64,000 bases of DNA from Roridomyces roridus (GCA_029378245.1 JARKIF010000043.1:398546-462545), one strand, 5' to 3'; shown: positions 9,079 through 21,302, numbered from the stretch's first letter. Notes: generated by a model from the sequence alone, not told the origin. Made by a program: numbers and translations.

Positions 9079-12000
9079 CTATGTTGGCTGACTAGGTTGG
9101 CGCGGCGAGGACAGGAACGAGAACACCTTCTCAGCGTTCAGATCCTTGTATAGCTTCTTCAGCTTTTTGCTCTTTAGCCGTTCCATCCCTCCATCCGAAA
9201 CCGCCTTGGGACCGCCCCCGTCCGAAAGAACGCCATTGCCATTCTCCCCCGACGACGTACTCTGCGCGCCAACTGACATGGCCGACTCTTTCGACTTGAG
9301 CGAAGGGGACATGGCGTTTGACGGAGACGGCGTCAACAAACCACCGCTCGACGACCCAGATAACGTCCCAGAGTTGGACATGCTCATCGTCTTGGTGAGA
9401 CTCGACTTGCTCGAAAACGACGATGGCGGTGGTGGCGGTGGCGATTTCTGTCGCAGAAACTGTCGAGGGTGTTTTCGGAACGTCAGTCCCGCCCCCGTTC
9501 GCCCACGACGCTGAGAAGGGCTGGGCGAGTCACCACTACCAACATCCGTAGTCGACCCCTCAGTGTCTTGCCGCATTGGCGGACGTCCAGACGGCGTCGA
9601 CGATTTTCGGAATACCGCAAGACGATACCGATCGACGACACCACGGGCGAACAAACTCGTTCCCTTGGCACCATTGCGGTCCTCCCCGTCCACAGCGTCG
9701 ATAAAGTCCCAATCATCATCTTCGTCGTCGTCTTCCTCCTTCTCCGTCGCCTCGGCGTCTTCGTCGAGATGCCGGTCCAACGCAGGCACGCCCGATTTCT
9801 CCCGTCGGGGCCGCGCAACACGGGTATTCTTGGTTGCCTTGGGCGGAACCTCTGGCACCAGCGTTGTCACCTGTTTCTCTGGAACTGGCGGTGGAGGCTG
9901 GTCTTTGCTCCGACGCGGCTTGGCCTCTTGAGGAACGGGTGCGGGGGCTGGAGCGGGGGCTGGAGCGGGGGCTGGAGCAGAAACAGGCGCAGGGTCGACA
10001 GCAGCAGCCTTGGGCTCCTCCTCTCGGGGTTCCTCCTTGATCACGCTCTCCTCGACCGGCGCAGGCAAATCCGGCACAGCTTCGGCCGGCACCACGGGAC
10101 GGGCTTCCGGCGTCTTCGGCTCCACAACTTCACCCTCCCCAGCGTCCTCCACACTCGCCTTGGGCGTCACGGGCTCCAGATTGACATCCAGATTCTTCAA
10201 AATGTCGCTCTCCTCATCACTCTCCTCCTCGCTCTCCTCGCTCTCTTCCTCCTCATCCTCATCATCAATGAGCACAGAATGCCGGCCCTTGAACGAGTAT
10301 CCGTCAAACACATCCACGGTTTCCTCCTCCTCGGCATCTCCTGCAGCCACGGGCGGGTGTATGGACGAACTGCGCGATTGAGAAGGCGTGGTATTCGACT
10401 CTTCGCCGTCGGTACGCTCCGCATCCGTCTGCGGCTCCTGGTCCGTATCCATCGCGTCGTCATTCGCATCGTCCAACACGGGCTCCATGTCAAGGAACGT
10501 GTCGTCAAAGTTTTGCGTGTCGCTCGCATTTGACGGGTCAATTGGCGGGATGTATGGCGCTGAAGAGTGCAAGCGTTAGTATATGTGGTAAGTACAGACC
10601 GGCGACGCACGAATATACCGCTTGTAGTACACATGCGACCAATCAATCATGGAAAAGTACGGATGCCGTTTGATGCGCGGCTCGCATATTCTAAGGGCGG
10701 GATTCCGTTGAAGCAGCTGCGACAAATAAGCCAACGAGCAAGATGACAACAGCGCAACTCACTCCTCGAATCAGACTCTTGGTGTCCTGATCAATCGCAC
10801 GATCGTCTGGGAACTGCAGCTCATCCTGCAGCACGCGGACGTACATGTCTGAATGGTTGTTCGCCCAGAACGGGGTCTACACATAGTCTTTTAGCCCATT
10901 CACAAGGATGAAAAGAATGGCACTCACAATCCCAGTCAACATCTCGTACAACATTGTACCAAAACTCCACCAGTCGACTTCGTAGCTGTACGCAAGACCC
11001 TGAATGACCTCTGGCGCCAAATACTCGGCCGTCCCACAAAACGTTGTCGTCGTATCCGGAACACCACCAACGGGCGGCCCAGGCCAGCCAGCCGCAAGTT
11101 CGCCCGCCTTGTCCGCCTTCATCCACGGCGGCGTAGCAGGAACCGTGCTCCCATTCGCACTATAAAACTCGCCTCCGCGAGGCGAGGAAGGTGCAGTCAC
11201 CGCCGCCGTACGCCGCGGAAACTCCTTCGAGAGCCCAAAGTCCGTAAGCACGATATGCCCATCACCGCCAATGAGAATGTTCTCCGGTTTGAGGTCACGG
11301 TAGATGACACCCGCGGCATGCAGACCCTCGACACCCTCGACAATCTCTGCCGCGTAAAACCTCGCTCGATCCCGCCCGAGCCGCCCCCACCGTGCGAGCT
11401 GAGTCGCAAGATCACCGCCGGGGTGAAAGTCCATCACGAGGAAAAGGTTTTCCTTGTCGTGGAAACTCCACCAAAGCTTGACGACGAACGGATCCGTGCT
11501 TTCCGCAGCCATGCGCTTGAGAACGGCTTGCTCGGTGAGCGTGTGCTGCAGCTCCTGGTGTGCGAGGACATGACGCTTTGTAATCGCCTTGAGTGCATAG
11601 AGGTCCGAAGTCGTCTTGTGCTTGACCAAGAGGACCTTGCCCGCGCACCCCTTGCCGAGGACTCGCATCATCTCAAAGTCATCAATGACGACCTTGCGTG
11701 TGCTCTTGCGGGGTCCAACGGAGATTGCGCGGAGTTTCTTCTTTGACGCGCGCTTCTTGGCTCCGTGGCCAGTGGTGGAAATAGACGAATCGTCCGTCTC
11801 GCCCGCTTGCGAGGACGTCTGCTCCTCTTGGTCGGTTTGTTCGTCTTGGTTGGTGAAGACGCGAGATAACCGTGACGATTTGTCGGGGTCTGCTGATTGG
11901 GAGCGGGGCATGCGAGTAGCTGCGACATCGGGTGTTGGGGAAGTGGGTGTTTCAGCAGCGGGAGGCGCAGCAGCCTCGGTCTCTGCTGCAGGCACAGCAG

Positions 12001-12856
12001 GGGCGGGCTCAGCAGGCTCGGAGGACGTGGGAGGTGCAGGCGAAGGGTCCTCTGCCTCGACGGCGATGTTCTCCTTGTTCCTGATTCCGCCCCCAGTATG
12101 CGAAGCCAGATCGCTCCGGACTCGCTTGATAGCACGCTCGACCCGCACACTCTCAAGATCATCCGTACGAACACGGACGAATCGCTTCCAAGGGCGTGCC
12201 TGGCGCATGGCAGGGGTGTTGCTGATCGTGGTGAGATAGGCCGCGAGGCTTGACACGGGTGGAGGTGTCCTGGCATCAAGGAACGGGTCGCTGTTGGGAT
12301 CGGCGAGTGGCAGTGGCGATGATAGTGGTGTTGTCCTTCGCGATGTACGGCTGTTGTTGGGCGACGCGAGACGCGAAAGGGTGTTGAGGAAGGTCGACTT
12401 TGTCTTGCGCTGGTGCTTGTGTGACGACACGGCGTCTATGGGAAAGTCGGGGAGGGATACGGTGGGGTATGTCTCTCGGAGCTTGCGGTCGAGATCGACG
12501 AGCTCGGGAACGGTACGGGTGAGGGTGAGATTGTGAGTAGGAGCTAGATGGAAAAAAATGAGCAATTTAGCGTGTTTCGATGAGGCAGAAAACTGACTCT
12601 TTATGTAAAGACTATAGGAGCGGGGGTCATCTGGGTTCTCTGCGACGCTGACACTCCATGGGCCGTCCTGTGGGTTCATCCTGACCGGGGGACGACGGGA
12701 AGCAGTGGCCAAATCCATCGTGTTGGGGTCTGTGGGGACGTCGGTGTCGACAAAGACAAAGTCGGCGACGGGTGTCCTCGTTGTCCTGAGCTTGCGCCGG
12801 GGGTCGGAGACAGTGCTGAACTTTGTGGCACTGGGATTAGGCAGGCTAGCTTGCAT
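9079..12856 (-). CDS. AGC-family Ser/Thr protein kinase with N-terminal PX-like domain
   Basis: Exons on the minus strand: 12598-12856, 10928-12543, 10763-10876, 10611-10716, 9079-10559, in frame, 1191 aa. Residues about 55-230 resemble a PX phosphoinositide-binding domain (LTRTVPELVDLDRKLRETYP). The kinase domain (about 375-690) has GKGCAGKV, YALKAI, YRDLKPEN, TDFGLSKEF and the AGC activation-loop motif TTFCGTAEYLAPE, followed by VDWWSFGTMLYEMLTG. An AGC C-tail (RYIPPYIPPIDPSN) leads into a 480-residue acidic, Ser/Pro-rich region ending in a Lys-rich segment. It is closest in architecture to SGK/YPK-like kinases. No clean FxxF hydrophobic motif was found. The first intron is 54 bp and in frame, so unspliced reading would go unnoticed. 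A 5' UTR intron (GTGAGT near 12917) is likely. Confidence 0.88.
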
Positions 12857-14478
12857 GCCAAACTTGTAAAAGCCACGAGGATATGTGCAGTCCCGCTGCC
12901 TCGAGGCAGAATACTCACGGGGTCCAGCGCTCCTGACCGTCTGGCGTGGCTCCTACGCAGTTCCGAGGCGTAGAAAGGGCGGTGTAAAAGTGTAATCAAG
13001 TGAATGAGCAAGTGGTGGTGGTAGAAGCGGAGTTTGAGCAATCGATTCTTGTTTTGGCCTTGCCCTTCTCTCCTTGCCGCACGCGAGTGGCTCATGACTC
13101 TTATTGTTTATCCTCTGTGCTATTCCTCGTGGTCCAATGACGACCCACGAAACAACTAATATTGCTGCCGACGACGCGGAGCAAAGGACTCGGCCTATGT
13201 ACATATTGCCTCCCGACTATGGAGCCCTCCTCCGCACCCGCTTCCCACGAAAAAGGGTCCGACTTCGGCATTGGTCAACCCAAACGGGGACCCCGTCACC
13301 GTTCGTGCGAGATACCTGCGATTACGAAGCACTAGTGGGAAATGAAAGGTCGAATGAAACGTCTTTGTCTTTGAAAAAACGACGGTAGGCGTCTTTCTGT
13401 GTCGCCTGACACGAATCAGTCGTAACGACAGACCCAATAAATTGAGACCGGAGCTTGGGTAATTGACGGTATTTGAAAAGAGGTAGCGTAAGGGAAGAAG
13501 CAACGGCTGGCACGGGCAGATTCCCAATTTTGCGGCAAGGGAAGCCGTCGAGAAAGCGGAATAGAGATTCGCAGTACGCAGAGTATGCATGTAGTCTAAG
13601 TCAAGTGTAACTGTGAGGGTAAGCGGAACGATTCACCCGTATCGGAAGTGGCTGGCCAGTCCAGTGCCATCGACTCGAGTGGTAATCTCGAGATGAGAAT
13701 AGCGCATCATTCTGTCTGCAGACGCGCAAGGATACGGTTGCCATCTTTCTCTCCTCTCCGCCTTCGTCCACATATAGACGAGAACCATTCGCGAGGTCGA
13801 ACTTGGAATACCCCGATTCAAATCGCGAGTGTATCCTACGGGAATGACCAGCGGTTTCCGTGAGGGAGAGGTGGGTATGCAGCTGAGCGCGAGAAGGTCG
13901 CTTGTTGGACGAGGAGGGTAGGTCAATCGGAGGACGGGAAACACACGGGCGGCTACCACAATCAATTCATGCAAGAAGGCAGGCAAGTTCAGATACGCAC
14001 TGGGCAATTCTTCCATTCCCGCGACCTCGACGCGTTCTTTTGGTTCGGTTCAATTCTCAGAAGGCAGGAGGAGGCATGAGCAATGGATCCAATAACTCTC
14101 CCCTTGGGAACGCAGAGTAAGAAATGGCTGTGTCTGGCGAGAAGGAGCTGGCGGAAGAGCACGGGGTGTTTGGGCGGCTTTCCCTGATCGACGTAAGTAG
14201 CATGCGCGCGACCCGGTCTACCGCGTTACATTTGAGACGCTCGTCGCTCTGCCAGTGCCATGGTAGTACCGTAGTTCCAAGCTTTATGCCAGTTCAAAGT
14301 TGTCGCACGCCAATTCAAGAGGAAGGGTCCGGCATGTCTTGCAGTTGAAGGTCCCAGGTTCTTGAAAGATTGAAGAGCAGAAGACGTGAATTTGACGGTG
14401 GTTGTTGAAGTGCAAGAGCAGTTTGTTGATGCCGAAAACTTGTACAAAACGTTCATCATCCCTAGCTCCAACCAGCGA
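12857..14478. other. Intergenic region, no gene recognised
   Basis: 1.6 kb between the divergent kinase and F-box-like genes. It probably contains both promoters and 5' UTR of the kinase. The open frames here (for example 13195-13590 minus) have no motif and no conserved splice pattern. Confidence 0.45.
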
Positions 14479-15362
14479 ATGCCGACGCTTCCCCCAGAAC
14501 TGGAGCGCGAAATCTTTGAGCTGGCATTGAACAGCAGCAATTCTCGCGCCACCTGTGCCGGAAATACAGAATATCTGACGCTCAAATTCGCTCTCCGTCG
14601 GGTTTGCCGGCGTGTCGAATATTGGTTAGTCTGTGCAGCAACATGGGTCAGGCAAGAACTGAAGGCTCGTCCAGGGTCGACCTCGTCTCTTACCGATCCA
14701 TAGCGGTAGAGACCTCAACAGACTCGGGTGACTTTCTGGAACTACTCGCACGGAAACCTCCTGGCTTTTTCTCTGAAAAAGTCAAAGATTTCTGGATCGG
14801 TCATTTCGTACCGAATGCCCACGCAATCGACCTACTCTCTGCATGCAACGCAGTCGAACAACTCGCATGTTACGTCGATCACAAGCCCACCCCCAAACTC
14901 CCCGAACTCATCCGCCGACTTCCTCTCACCCGACTCTGGATTGAGCACGTCCATTTCTCAGATGTAGCATCCCTTCAATCACCCACGTTCTTCCCCGCCC
15001 TAACTCATCTCTACCTCATATTCTGGGAGCGGCGTCCACCAATAGACGTACCCCTCCTCATCCAAAAACTTCCCCTCCTCCACAACCTCACGCATCTCGC
15101 GCTCGCGTGCAACCCCACAAACCCCCGTCTCGCACAAACCGTCTGTGCGGCGCTCCCAGATCTCCTCTTTCTGGTCATTTCCCTCGACTGCGAACTCGAG
15201 GAGTCGGATAAAACGTACGCGTTTGACCCGCGAGTTGTCACAGTCTATGTGGACTACGACGAAGAGGAGCAAGATATAGGGGATAGCAATCGTATCTGGG
15301 TGTATGCTGAGGAAGCTGTTGCACAGAGGCGATCCAAATCGGCGACCAGTGGCGCAAGCTAG
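14479..15362 (+). CDS. Short F-box-like family protein A
   Basis: Exons 14479-14624 and 14675-15362 give about 277 aa. The N-terminus LPPELEREIFELAL...VCRRVEYW is an F-box-like helix pair. The rest is the family body with landmarks KDFWIGHFVP, AVEQLACYV, LIRRLPLTRLWIEHVHF, FPALTHLYLIFW and CAALPDLLFLV, an irregular leucine-rich array. The single intron lies at the conserved place after the Trp codon (TG|G). Members of this family are scattered through the window. They are presumably substrate receptors for SCF ubiquitin ligases, but that role is inferred from the F-box-like start only. Confidence 0.8.
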
Positions 15363-15469
15363 GTTGCTGTCTACTTTCGCCGGGGTTATCCTTGGGCTAT
15401 CCTGTGCCAATTGAGCTCGTGAAATCTTTTCTTAGGTTTTCCCTGCAGAGGCCAGCTCAACGACTTTCA

Positions 15470-16140
15470 TACCAGGAAATGGTCTCCCTGCCATCAATGA
15501 GGACCCCGCGGCGTCGGCCGTCGGCGAGTCTCTTCATTCCATTCCGTGCCAAGACATTATTTATGGTCGACCCCTCAGTCTGGTTTGCCAGCATGTGTGC
15601 TATTGGTCAGTTTTGCCTTGTCCATAAAAGGACATATCGTTAATTGGGGACTTTTGCAGGGTCCAACTCTTCCACCGATCCTTGTCTGCCGCAGACTAAA
15701 TGGACGCGAAACAATTATTGACGTTGCTCGCTACGAAGCCTCCGGCCTCCATCGATACTTCAGCTCCCACACAGTGAAGGAACTCTGGCTCGTTCATGAG
15801 GTGCAGCACCTTCAGATCATCCACATATCACTCTCTGCCCCACGATAGAGCAACTTGCGTATCTCTTACTCTGTCATCCGCCAGCTCCCACTCATCCGAC
15901 TCTGGATCAAATACACGCATTTTTCGATAGTGGCTGCATGCGAATTATCCCCTTCCGACTTGTACTTGCCCCCAGGGCTCTGCAGCTCGCCCCTCGCCCG
16001 GACAATCTGTTCAAGCGCTCGCCATCCCCAGACGAGTGCGTTCCAAGCCCGTCCGATGAGGAAGTGTTTTCTTTTGGACAAGCGAGTCGTGTCGGTTTAT
16101 GTGGATGGCAAGGAGGCGTAGGAGGAGGAGGAGGATAATG
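15470..16140 (+). pseudogene. F-box-like family pseudogene
   Basis: Degenerate copy between two intact members. The conserved exon-intron border survives (CAGCATGTGTGCTATTG then GTCAG and an acceptor near 15660 leading into VQLFHRSL), and so do the blocks VIRQLPLIRLWIKYTHF and DKRVVSVYVDGKEA. Large parts of the body, including the leucine-rich middle, are deleted or out of frame, and there is no start equivalent to LPPELEREIFE. Confidence 0.75.
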
Positions 16141-16444
16141 ATGTTGCGGATAGCAATTTCATTTGCGCTAAGAGTGGTCGAGCGGAGAGTGTCCTGCGAG
16201 GGAATGAAATGGAGGAATCGGATGGCATGGGGATTCCCTTTGAGCGTGGTCATTCATGACGCTGGGATGAGCTCCTTTCAGCTCCTTGGCTTGTCTTTGG
16301 AGGACCTTCGGTTTACTGGACCGCATGTACATACTTGGTCTACTCTGATAAGAATCACTGGCAGCTGATCGCTCCTCCGTTCCTTCTTCCTTCTTCCGTC
16401 CATTTGTGTTCATCCCTATAAATCCTTTCAAACCAGTAGTTATT

Positions 16445-17304
16445 ATGGCCACCCTGCCTCCCGAGCTAGAGCGCGAGATCTTCGAATACGCGCTCATCAG
16501 CAGTAAAATCGAGCGAGAAGAATATTCGAGGGTCAAATCGACTCTCAGTCTAGTTTGCCAACGTGTGCACCAATGGTCAGTTTCGCTCGAGGAAAAAAAA
16601 TCCGCTGACGACTCGGCTTGTCCAGGACGCAAATCTTCTTCTACCGATCCTTTGGAGCCAAGGCCGGCACGGATGTCACAAAGTTCTTGCGGCTAGTCGC
16701 CAGGATGCCGCCGGGCTTCTCCGATAGAGTCAAGGAGCTTCGGTTTGGCCACCGGGTACCGCATCCTGAGATAATCGAAATGGTCTCTGCCTGTAACAAG
16801 GCAGAGCAACTCGCATGTTTCGTCGAACCCGCGACGAAACCTGACCTACCCCTGCTCATCCGCCAACTGCCACTCACCCGACTCTGGATTGAACACAGTC
16901 ATTTCTTGAGCGTAGCTTCTCTCGAAACACCACCCAAGCTCCTTCCAGCGCTCACCCACTTGTACCTGGTCTTTTGGGACCGGCGGCCCATCAAAGATAT
17001 AACCGTTTTGACTCGAAACATCCTCCGCCTCCCCAGCCTGACGCACCTCGCGTTATCGTTCACGCCCAGCAACCCAGCTCTCGTGAAAACGATTTGCGCC
17101 GCCCTGCCGGATCTCCACATAATTGTCGTTACACTCGGCGACAACACTCCCAACACATCACAAGCTGAATACTCCTTCGACCCGCGTATCGCACCGGTGT
17201 ACGAAGCAGTGTTCAAGGAGAATGATATCAGTGACTGCAACATCCTCTGGGCAGATGCAGCCAGGTTCATCGCTCAAAGGCGAGCCGCTGATCGTTCAGG
17301 ATAA
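16445..17304 (+). CDS. Short F-box-like family protein B
   Basis: Exons 16445-16575 and 16626-17304 give about 269 aa. It opens MATLPPELEREIFEYALI and has the family intron after the Trp codon. The body has VKELRFGHRVPHPEI, KAEQLACFV, LIRQLPLTRLWIEHSHF, LPALTHLYLVFWDRRP, LTHLALSFTPSNP and DLHIIVVTL. It is most similar to family member A, about 1.1 kb upstream, consistent with local tandem duplication. Confidence 0.82.
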
Positions 17305-17494
17305 TTCGGCGGCGTGGAGGAATGGCATGGCATGGAGATTCCCCTTGAGCTTCGTCGTTAATGCCGCTGGAGAGAGCTTTCAGCTCCCCTTGGAGGAGGT
17401 GAATGTATCGGACTACCTGCTTGTAGTTTGTGTAAGCACGATTCCTTCAATACCAGTGATTGCAAATTGGATTCGTCGTTTTCTGTACTATGCA

Positions 17495-18191
17495 CTAGCT
17501 GATGCGCGTGAACTGGGCCATGGGCGGACCTGCGCCACGGTTCCGAAGCGGGACCCGGTAGTGAAAGGCAGGCTGACCAGGGCGCACGAGACAACAAACG
17601 GCGTTCTCCATGATGGCAAATTTCTCCAATCCCGCTCCAGGACTCGCAACGCCGTATATCTCTTCCACCGACGAGAGCTTGATCTGCTGTCCACCCTCTA
17701 TCTGGTACACGGTATAATCCTTGGGGGCGTTGACGGGCTGCTCATTTTCACGGTTGACGAAATCGAAGAAGAAGACGCCTTGCGCAGGGAGCGCCCCTCC
17801 TGGGAACAGGCGGATGCCAAGTTTGCTCTCCGGGATGTCAAGAAAATAAACCTCGAGCTGGGGCTTCTCGCTCGTTGGTTTCTCCTGTGTATCATGAGTG
17901 AGAAATGGGGACGCAGCGAAGCATGTATATATTCACCCCAAGCACGACGACCGGCATATTTTGGCATGTCTCCCTCAGAGTCTTTATCAGCAAATCTCTG
18001 TCTGGGCCGCTGGGCAGCTCGCTCGCGATCCCCTGGATGTCCATCTCAAGTTCTTCTTCGGTCATCCCAATGCCCTGCAATTGGTGGTTGATGGGCCAGT
18101 TTGGAGAGGCTTGATTCTGGTCAGAGTCAGCTAGCGCTCATGAAACTTCTAATGCTGAGGGGACGTGTACCGCAGACTGAAAATGCTCCAT
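17495..18191 (-). CDS. Conserved-looking protein of unknown function
   Basis: Three exons on the minus strand: 18171-18191, 17937-18116 and 17495-17884, all phase 0, giving 196 aa. It starts MEHFQSANQASPNWPINHQL and continues with an acidic helix (TEEELEMDIQGIASEL). A beta-rich body follows (LEVYFLDIPESKLGIRLF, VFFFDFVNRENEQPV, KFAIMENAVCCLVRPGQ) ending PPMAQFTRIS. Splice sites are canonical and introns are 52-54 bp. No single open frame exposes this gene. I do not recognise the family, and there is no signal peptide or membrane helix. It is tail-to-tail with F-box-like gene B. Confidence 0.6.
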
Positions 18192-18398
18192 GTAAGAGTG
18201 TGCGTCGTGGGACTGGGCAAGGGTTTTTTTGTCACCGTGGAGTCATATCAAGTTTAAACTTTTGTCGCAGGGGAACTGCGTTGTTTGTGTATGGCATTCG
18301 GGGCCCAAAGAACACGGCCTGCCGGATCATCGGCCGTGAATGATCCATCCACTGCGGCACCCGCGCCGTCTCGGCAAACGCTGATTTTTCACAGCTAA

Positions 18399-21302
18399 TC
18401 ATTCTGTACTTGTATAATCCGGCGGCGGGTCCTCACCACCAACCTCCTCGCCGCGCTCGATCTGAATCCTCAGCACCTCCTGCTCCCGCTCAAGTTCCCT
18501 CACCAGGGCCCTTAGCTCCTCAAGCCTCCTTCCCTCCTCTGAACCCTCCTCCACGTCCCTAGGCACGGATGCATGCCTTTCCAGCACGCTAATCTCCCTT
18601 TGCACCGCCACGACCTGCTCCCTCAGACTATGCGACCTACAGAGTGCGGAACTAGCCGTAGCAGCACTCAACGCCCCCATGCTGTTATATCTGAAGAACA
18701 ACGCCGGGAGCTCCGACGAACCCAGATCCGATATCGAGTTGGGTCGCACTGGCGACCCACCGAGATCCAATTCATCTTGGATTTGCTCCTCGTCAATTAC
18801 TGAGAGCCGATCGCCGGCTTGGACAGGTTCGGGGAGCATCGAAACCGTCCTTGCGCTCTCCGTTGTCGTTCCGGTATCAGAATGCGCATAGGAAACCCGC
18901 GCGGAACTGATCTCCGTAAACGCAGGTTCGGGGAAAAAGTCGCTCCCGGAGCTCGAGGTTACACGCTGGTTTTCCCGTGCCCGTTCCCGGCGTCTTCGTC
19001 TGCGCAGGAGCAGAGTCCGAATTGCTAGTCCAATCAGGAGCAGGAAGAGGATTATGGAGACCACAGTTGCTGCCAAGATCACTGCGGTGTGCTTTGACGA
19101 CGAAGACGACCTAAATGTACTTTGAATTCAAATGCTCATTCATCCGGAGGCCTCGTACTCACGTGGCTGGGGATCCCATGGAAACCATCGTCCCACTCTG
19201 AGTAGGCTGCACAGGCACAGGCACCAAAGTGATTTCGGTGGTGATCACCGGCGATAAAGTCGAGAAGGTATGCGAATTGGAGGTAAACGTGACGTCGGTG
19301 TAAGTGGTCACGACGGCGGTGCTCAATTCCATCGTGGGGCTGCCAGTGGCTCCGATTCGAATGCTGAGGCAGGGATTCAAATTTCAGCCGGCTTGAGCGT
19401 TTTGATCAACGTACTAGTACGTCGTGGAGCCCATAGAGCCAGCTTGCCCATCCGTCATCGGCGCAGGACTCTCGCCCATCATGGATATTTCTGCGGGGCT
19501 GCAGCTGCTTGGTGAGTACGACGACCCCGAAAACACTCGACTTGCCTGTCCATCATCGTGGTAGTGACCATATACGTAATGGACAAATCGCCGCCTTCAT
19601 CCATACTGGACGAATCGAGCCCACCTCCAACATTGTCAAACGGCATGGGCGCCGCCGTCACTTGAGGGCTCATCATCGTGCCAATTGGAGTGCTGGTAAA
19701 CAAGTCATTGGTGTGTTCTAGTCCAAGAGATATTCGACGCACCTATCCATCATCGTGGCCGTGGCCTTGGCTGATGAATCGAGCCCATATCCGTCGTTGT
19801 CAAATGGCATGGGCGCCGCCGTCACTTCAGGCCTCATCATCGTGCCGACTGGGGTGCTGGCAGACAAGTCATTAGCGTATTCTCGTCCAAGATAATACTA
19901 GTCGACTCACCTATCCATCATCGTGGCCGTGGCCTTGGCTGACGAATCGAGCCCACCTTCGTCATTGTCAAATGGCATCGGCGCCGCCGTCGCTTCAGCT
20001 TCAGGGCTCATCATCTGGGTGCTGCACTTCTGAGTTTGATCGCCCGCCGAGATAAAGGTACCCCACTCACGTTGTGACCGTGTCCGAATCCATACTCGAC
20101 GAATCAAGGCTCCCGACATTGTTCACCGTCATCGGCAGCGGCGTCTCGGAGTTCAGAGTCATCAGGGACCCGGAGCTTTCAGTCAGGCTTGGGACCGTGA
20201 AGCTGATATCCAATGCCTCAGAAAGAATTTCGCCAACGAAATGACTTTACTCGCCTGTCAGTCGTGGCCGTGGACGGGGAAACCGAGTGAATAGTCCTGC
20301 TTCCAGTCCCGGACAATGAGCTTGGCGTTGGGTCGGTGATCACCAGCGATGAGCTCAAAGTCAAAGTTGTGGCCGCAAGACTGCTGGAGGTGGACGACGT
20401 TCCGTGAGAGTCCTCAGCTGCGGATGTGGTCGTGGCGATCGGTATTGAGATGAAACTGGATATTGTCGTTGTTGTGGCTGAATCGGATGTAGATGACGAT
20501 GAAGACGCATAGGTCGATGTGGAACTCGAATAACCCGACGACGACTGCGTGGATGAGAGAGCCGGTGCAACGGAACTGGAGAAGGGAGACAGTGAAGTGG
20601 TTGGAGCAGAAATCTGCGATCCAGTAACGGACGAGTCGAGTAAAGGAAGGGCGGAGGTCAAGAGAATGTTTGCATCCGTAGTTCCATTCGTCTCATAAAC
20701 CAATGTTATCGTCTGCGTGGCGGAAGTGGAAGTGGAGTTGAAATTGGGGGATGACTCGGAAGGGAAGGCAGAACTATCCGTCAAGGAAGGAATGGATGTC
20801 TGGATTGAGTTGGCGGTGGAAGTGGAAGTGGAAGTGACTGTGGTGGAGGAGTCTTGTATGCCAGCGCTGATACTATAGCTAGTTGGCGTTGTCGACGTCG
20901 CTTGGGTCCGTGAAGTTCTGGAAGTCGACTTGTTGTCGAGCCTCCTCGAGCTAGAACCAGTATAGCTCGCGGGCGAGTCCAGCGATCTTTGCGCACTCTC
21001 CGAGGTCGGCCTGGACTTTGGCGAACTTTTCGACGTAGCAGACGCACGGTGAGTTGTGCGTGAGGCGTGTCTTTGGGTGCTACTCGTCCTTGTGGCCCGC
21101 AAAGTCGTCTCGGATTCATGATGACGCGAAGATGATGTATGCGTCGCATGAGAGGACGATGTGTGCTGGCTGCTTCTCTTCGGCGTTGGCCTAGCCTCAA
21201 CGAGCATACCCCAAAAGACGAAAAAGCTGTATAAATCCAGTCAGGCGCGCCGTGAAATATCAAGCAAGCAATAACTCACCAAATGAATATAAAAGGGTTC
21301 AT
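18399..21302 (-). CDS. Mucin-like single-pass cell-surface protein with tandemly duplicated exons
   Basis: Nine exons join without frame loss: 21280-21302, 20255-21226, 20071-20202, 19911-20021, 19743-19856, 19546-19692, 19421-19498, 19163-19363, 18399-19110 (829 aa). A signal peptide (MNPFIFICFFVFWGMLVEA) leads into a 310-residue Ser/Thr-rich stalk. Exons 3-7 encode related 26-49 residue units. A juxtamembrane domain (TYTDVTFTSNSHTF...TEITLVPVP) and a transmembrane helix (AVILAATVVSIILFLLLIGL) follow, with a basic anchor LLLRRRRRRERAR. The cytoplasmic tail of about 200 residues contains a coiled-coil-like segment (LEELRALVRELEREQEVLRI). All internal introns are phase 2, and two introns start with GC instead of GT. 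The layout resembles fungal wall-stress sensors, but no WSC cysteine domain is present. Confidence 0.75.
19546..20202 (-). repeat. Array of duplicated symmetrical exons encoding TAAPMPFDN...LDSS units
   Basis: Four successive exons (20071-20202, 19911-20021, 19743-19856, 19546-19692) encode variants of one peptide. Central blocks are ETPLPMTVNNVGSLDSS, TAAPMPFDNDEGGLDSS, TAAPMPFDNDGYGLDSS and TAAPMPFDNVGGGLDSS. Three also end KATATMMDR or VTTTMMDR. Every exon has a length divisible by three and is bounded by phase-2 introns, and the intervening introns are themselves similar (ATGACTTGT...CCAG). This is what unequal crossing-over of an exon-intron unit leaves. Confidence 0.85.

Noticed and set aside
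9469..10533. Long plus-strand open frame (354 codons) antisense to the kinase
   Set aside because: Shadow of the GC-rich, biased kinase tail; Arg/Leu-rich composition without motifs.
13195..13590. 131-codon minus-strand frame with a hydrophobic start
   Set aside because: Considered as a small secreted protein, but no clear signal peptide cleavage site and a low-complexity remainder.
17123..18091. 322-codon plus-strand frame after F-box-like gene B
   Set aside because: It overlaps the minus-strand three-exon gene, which has coherent splicing; the plus frame begins inside gene B in another frame.
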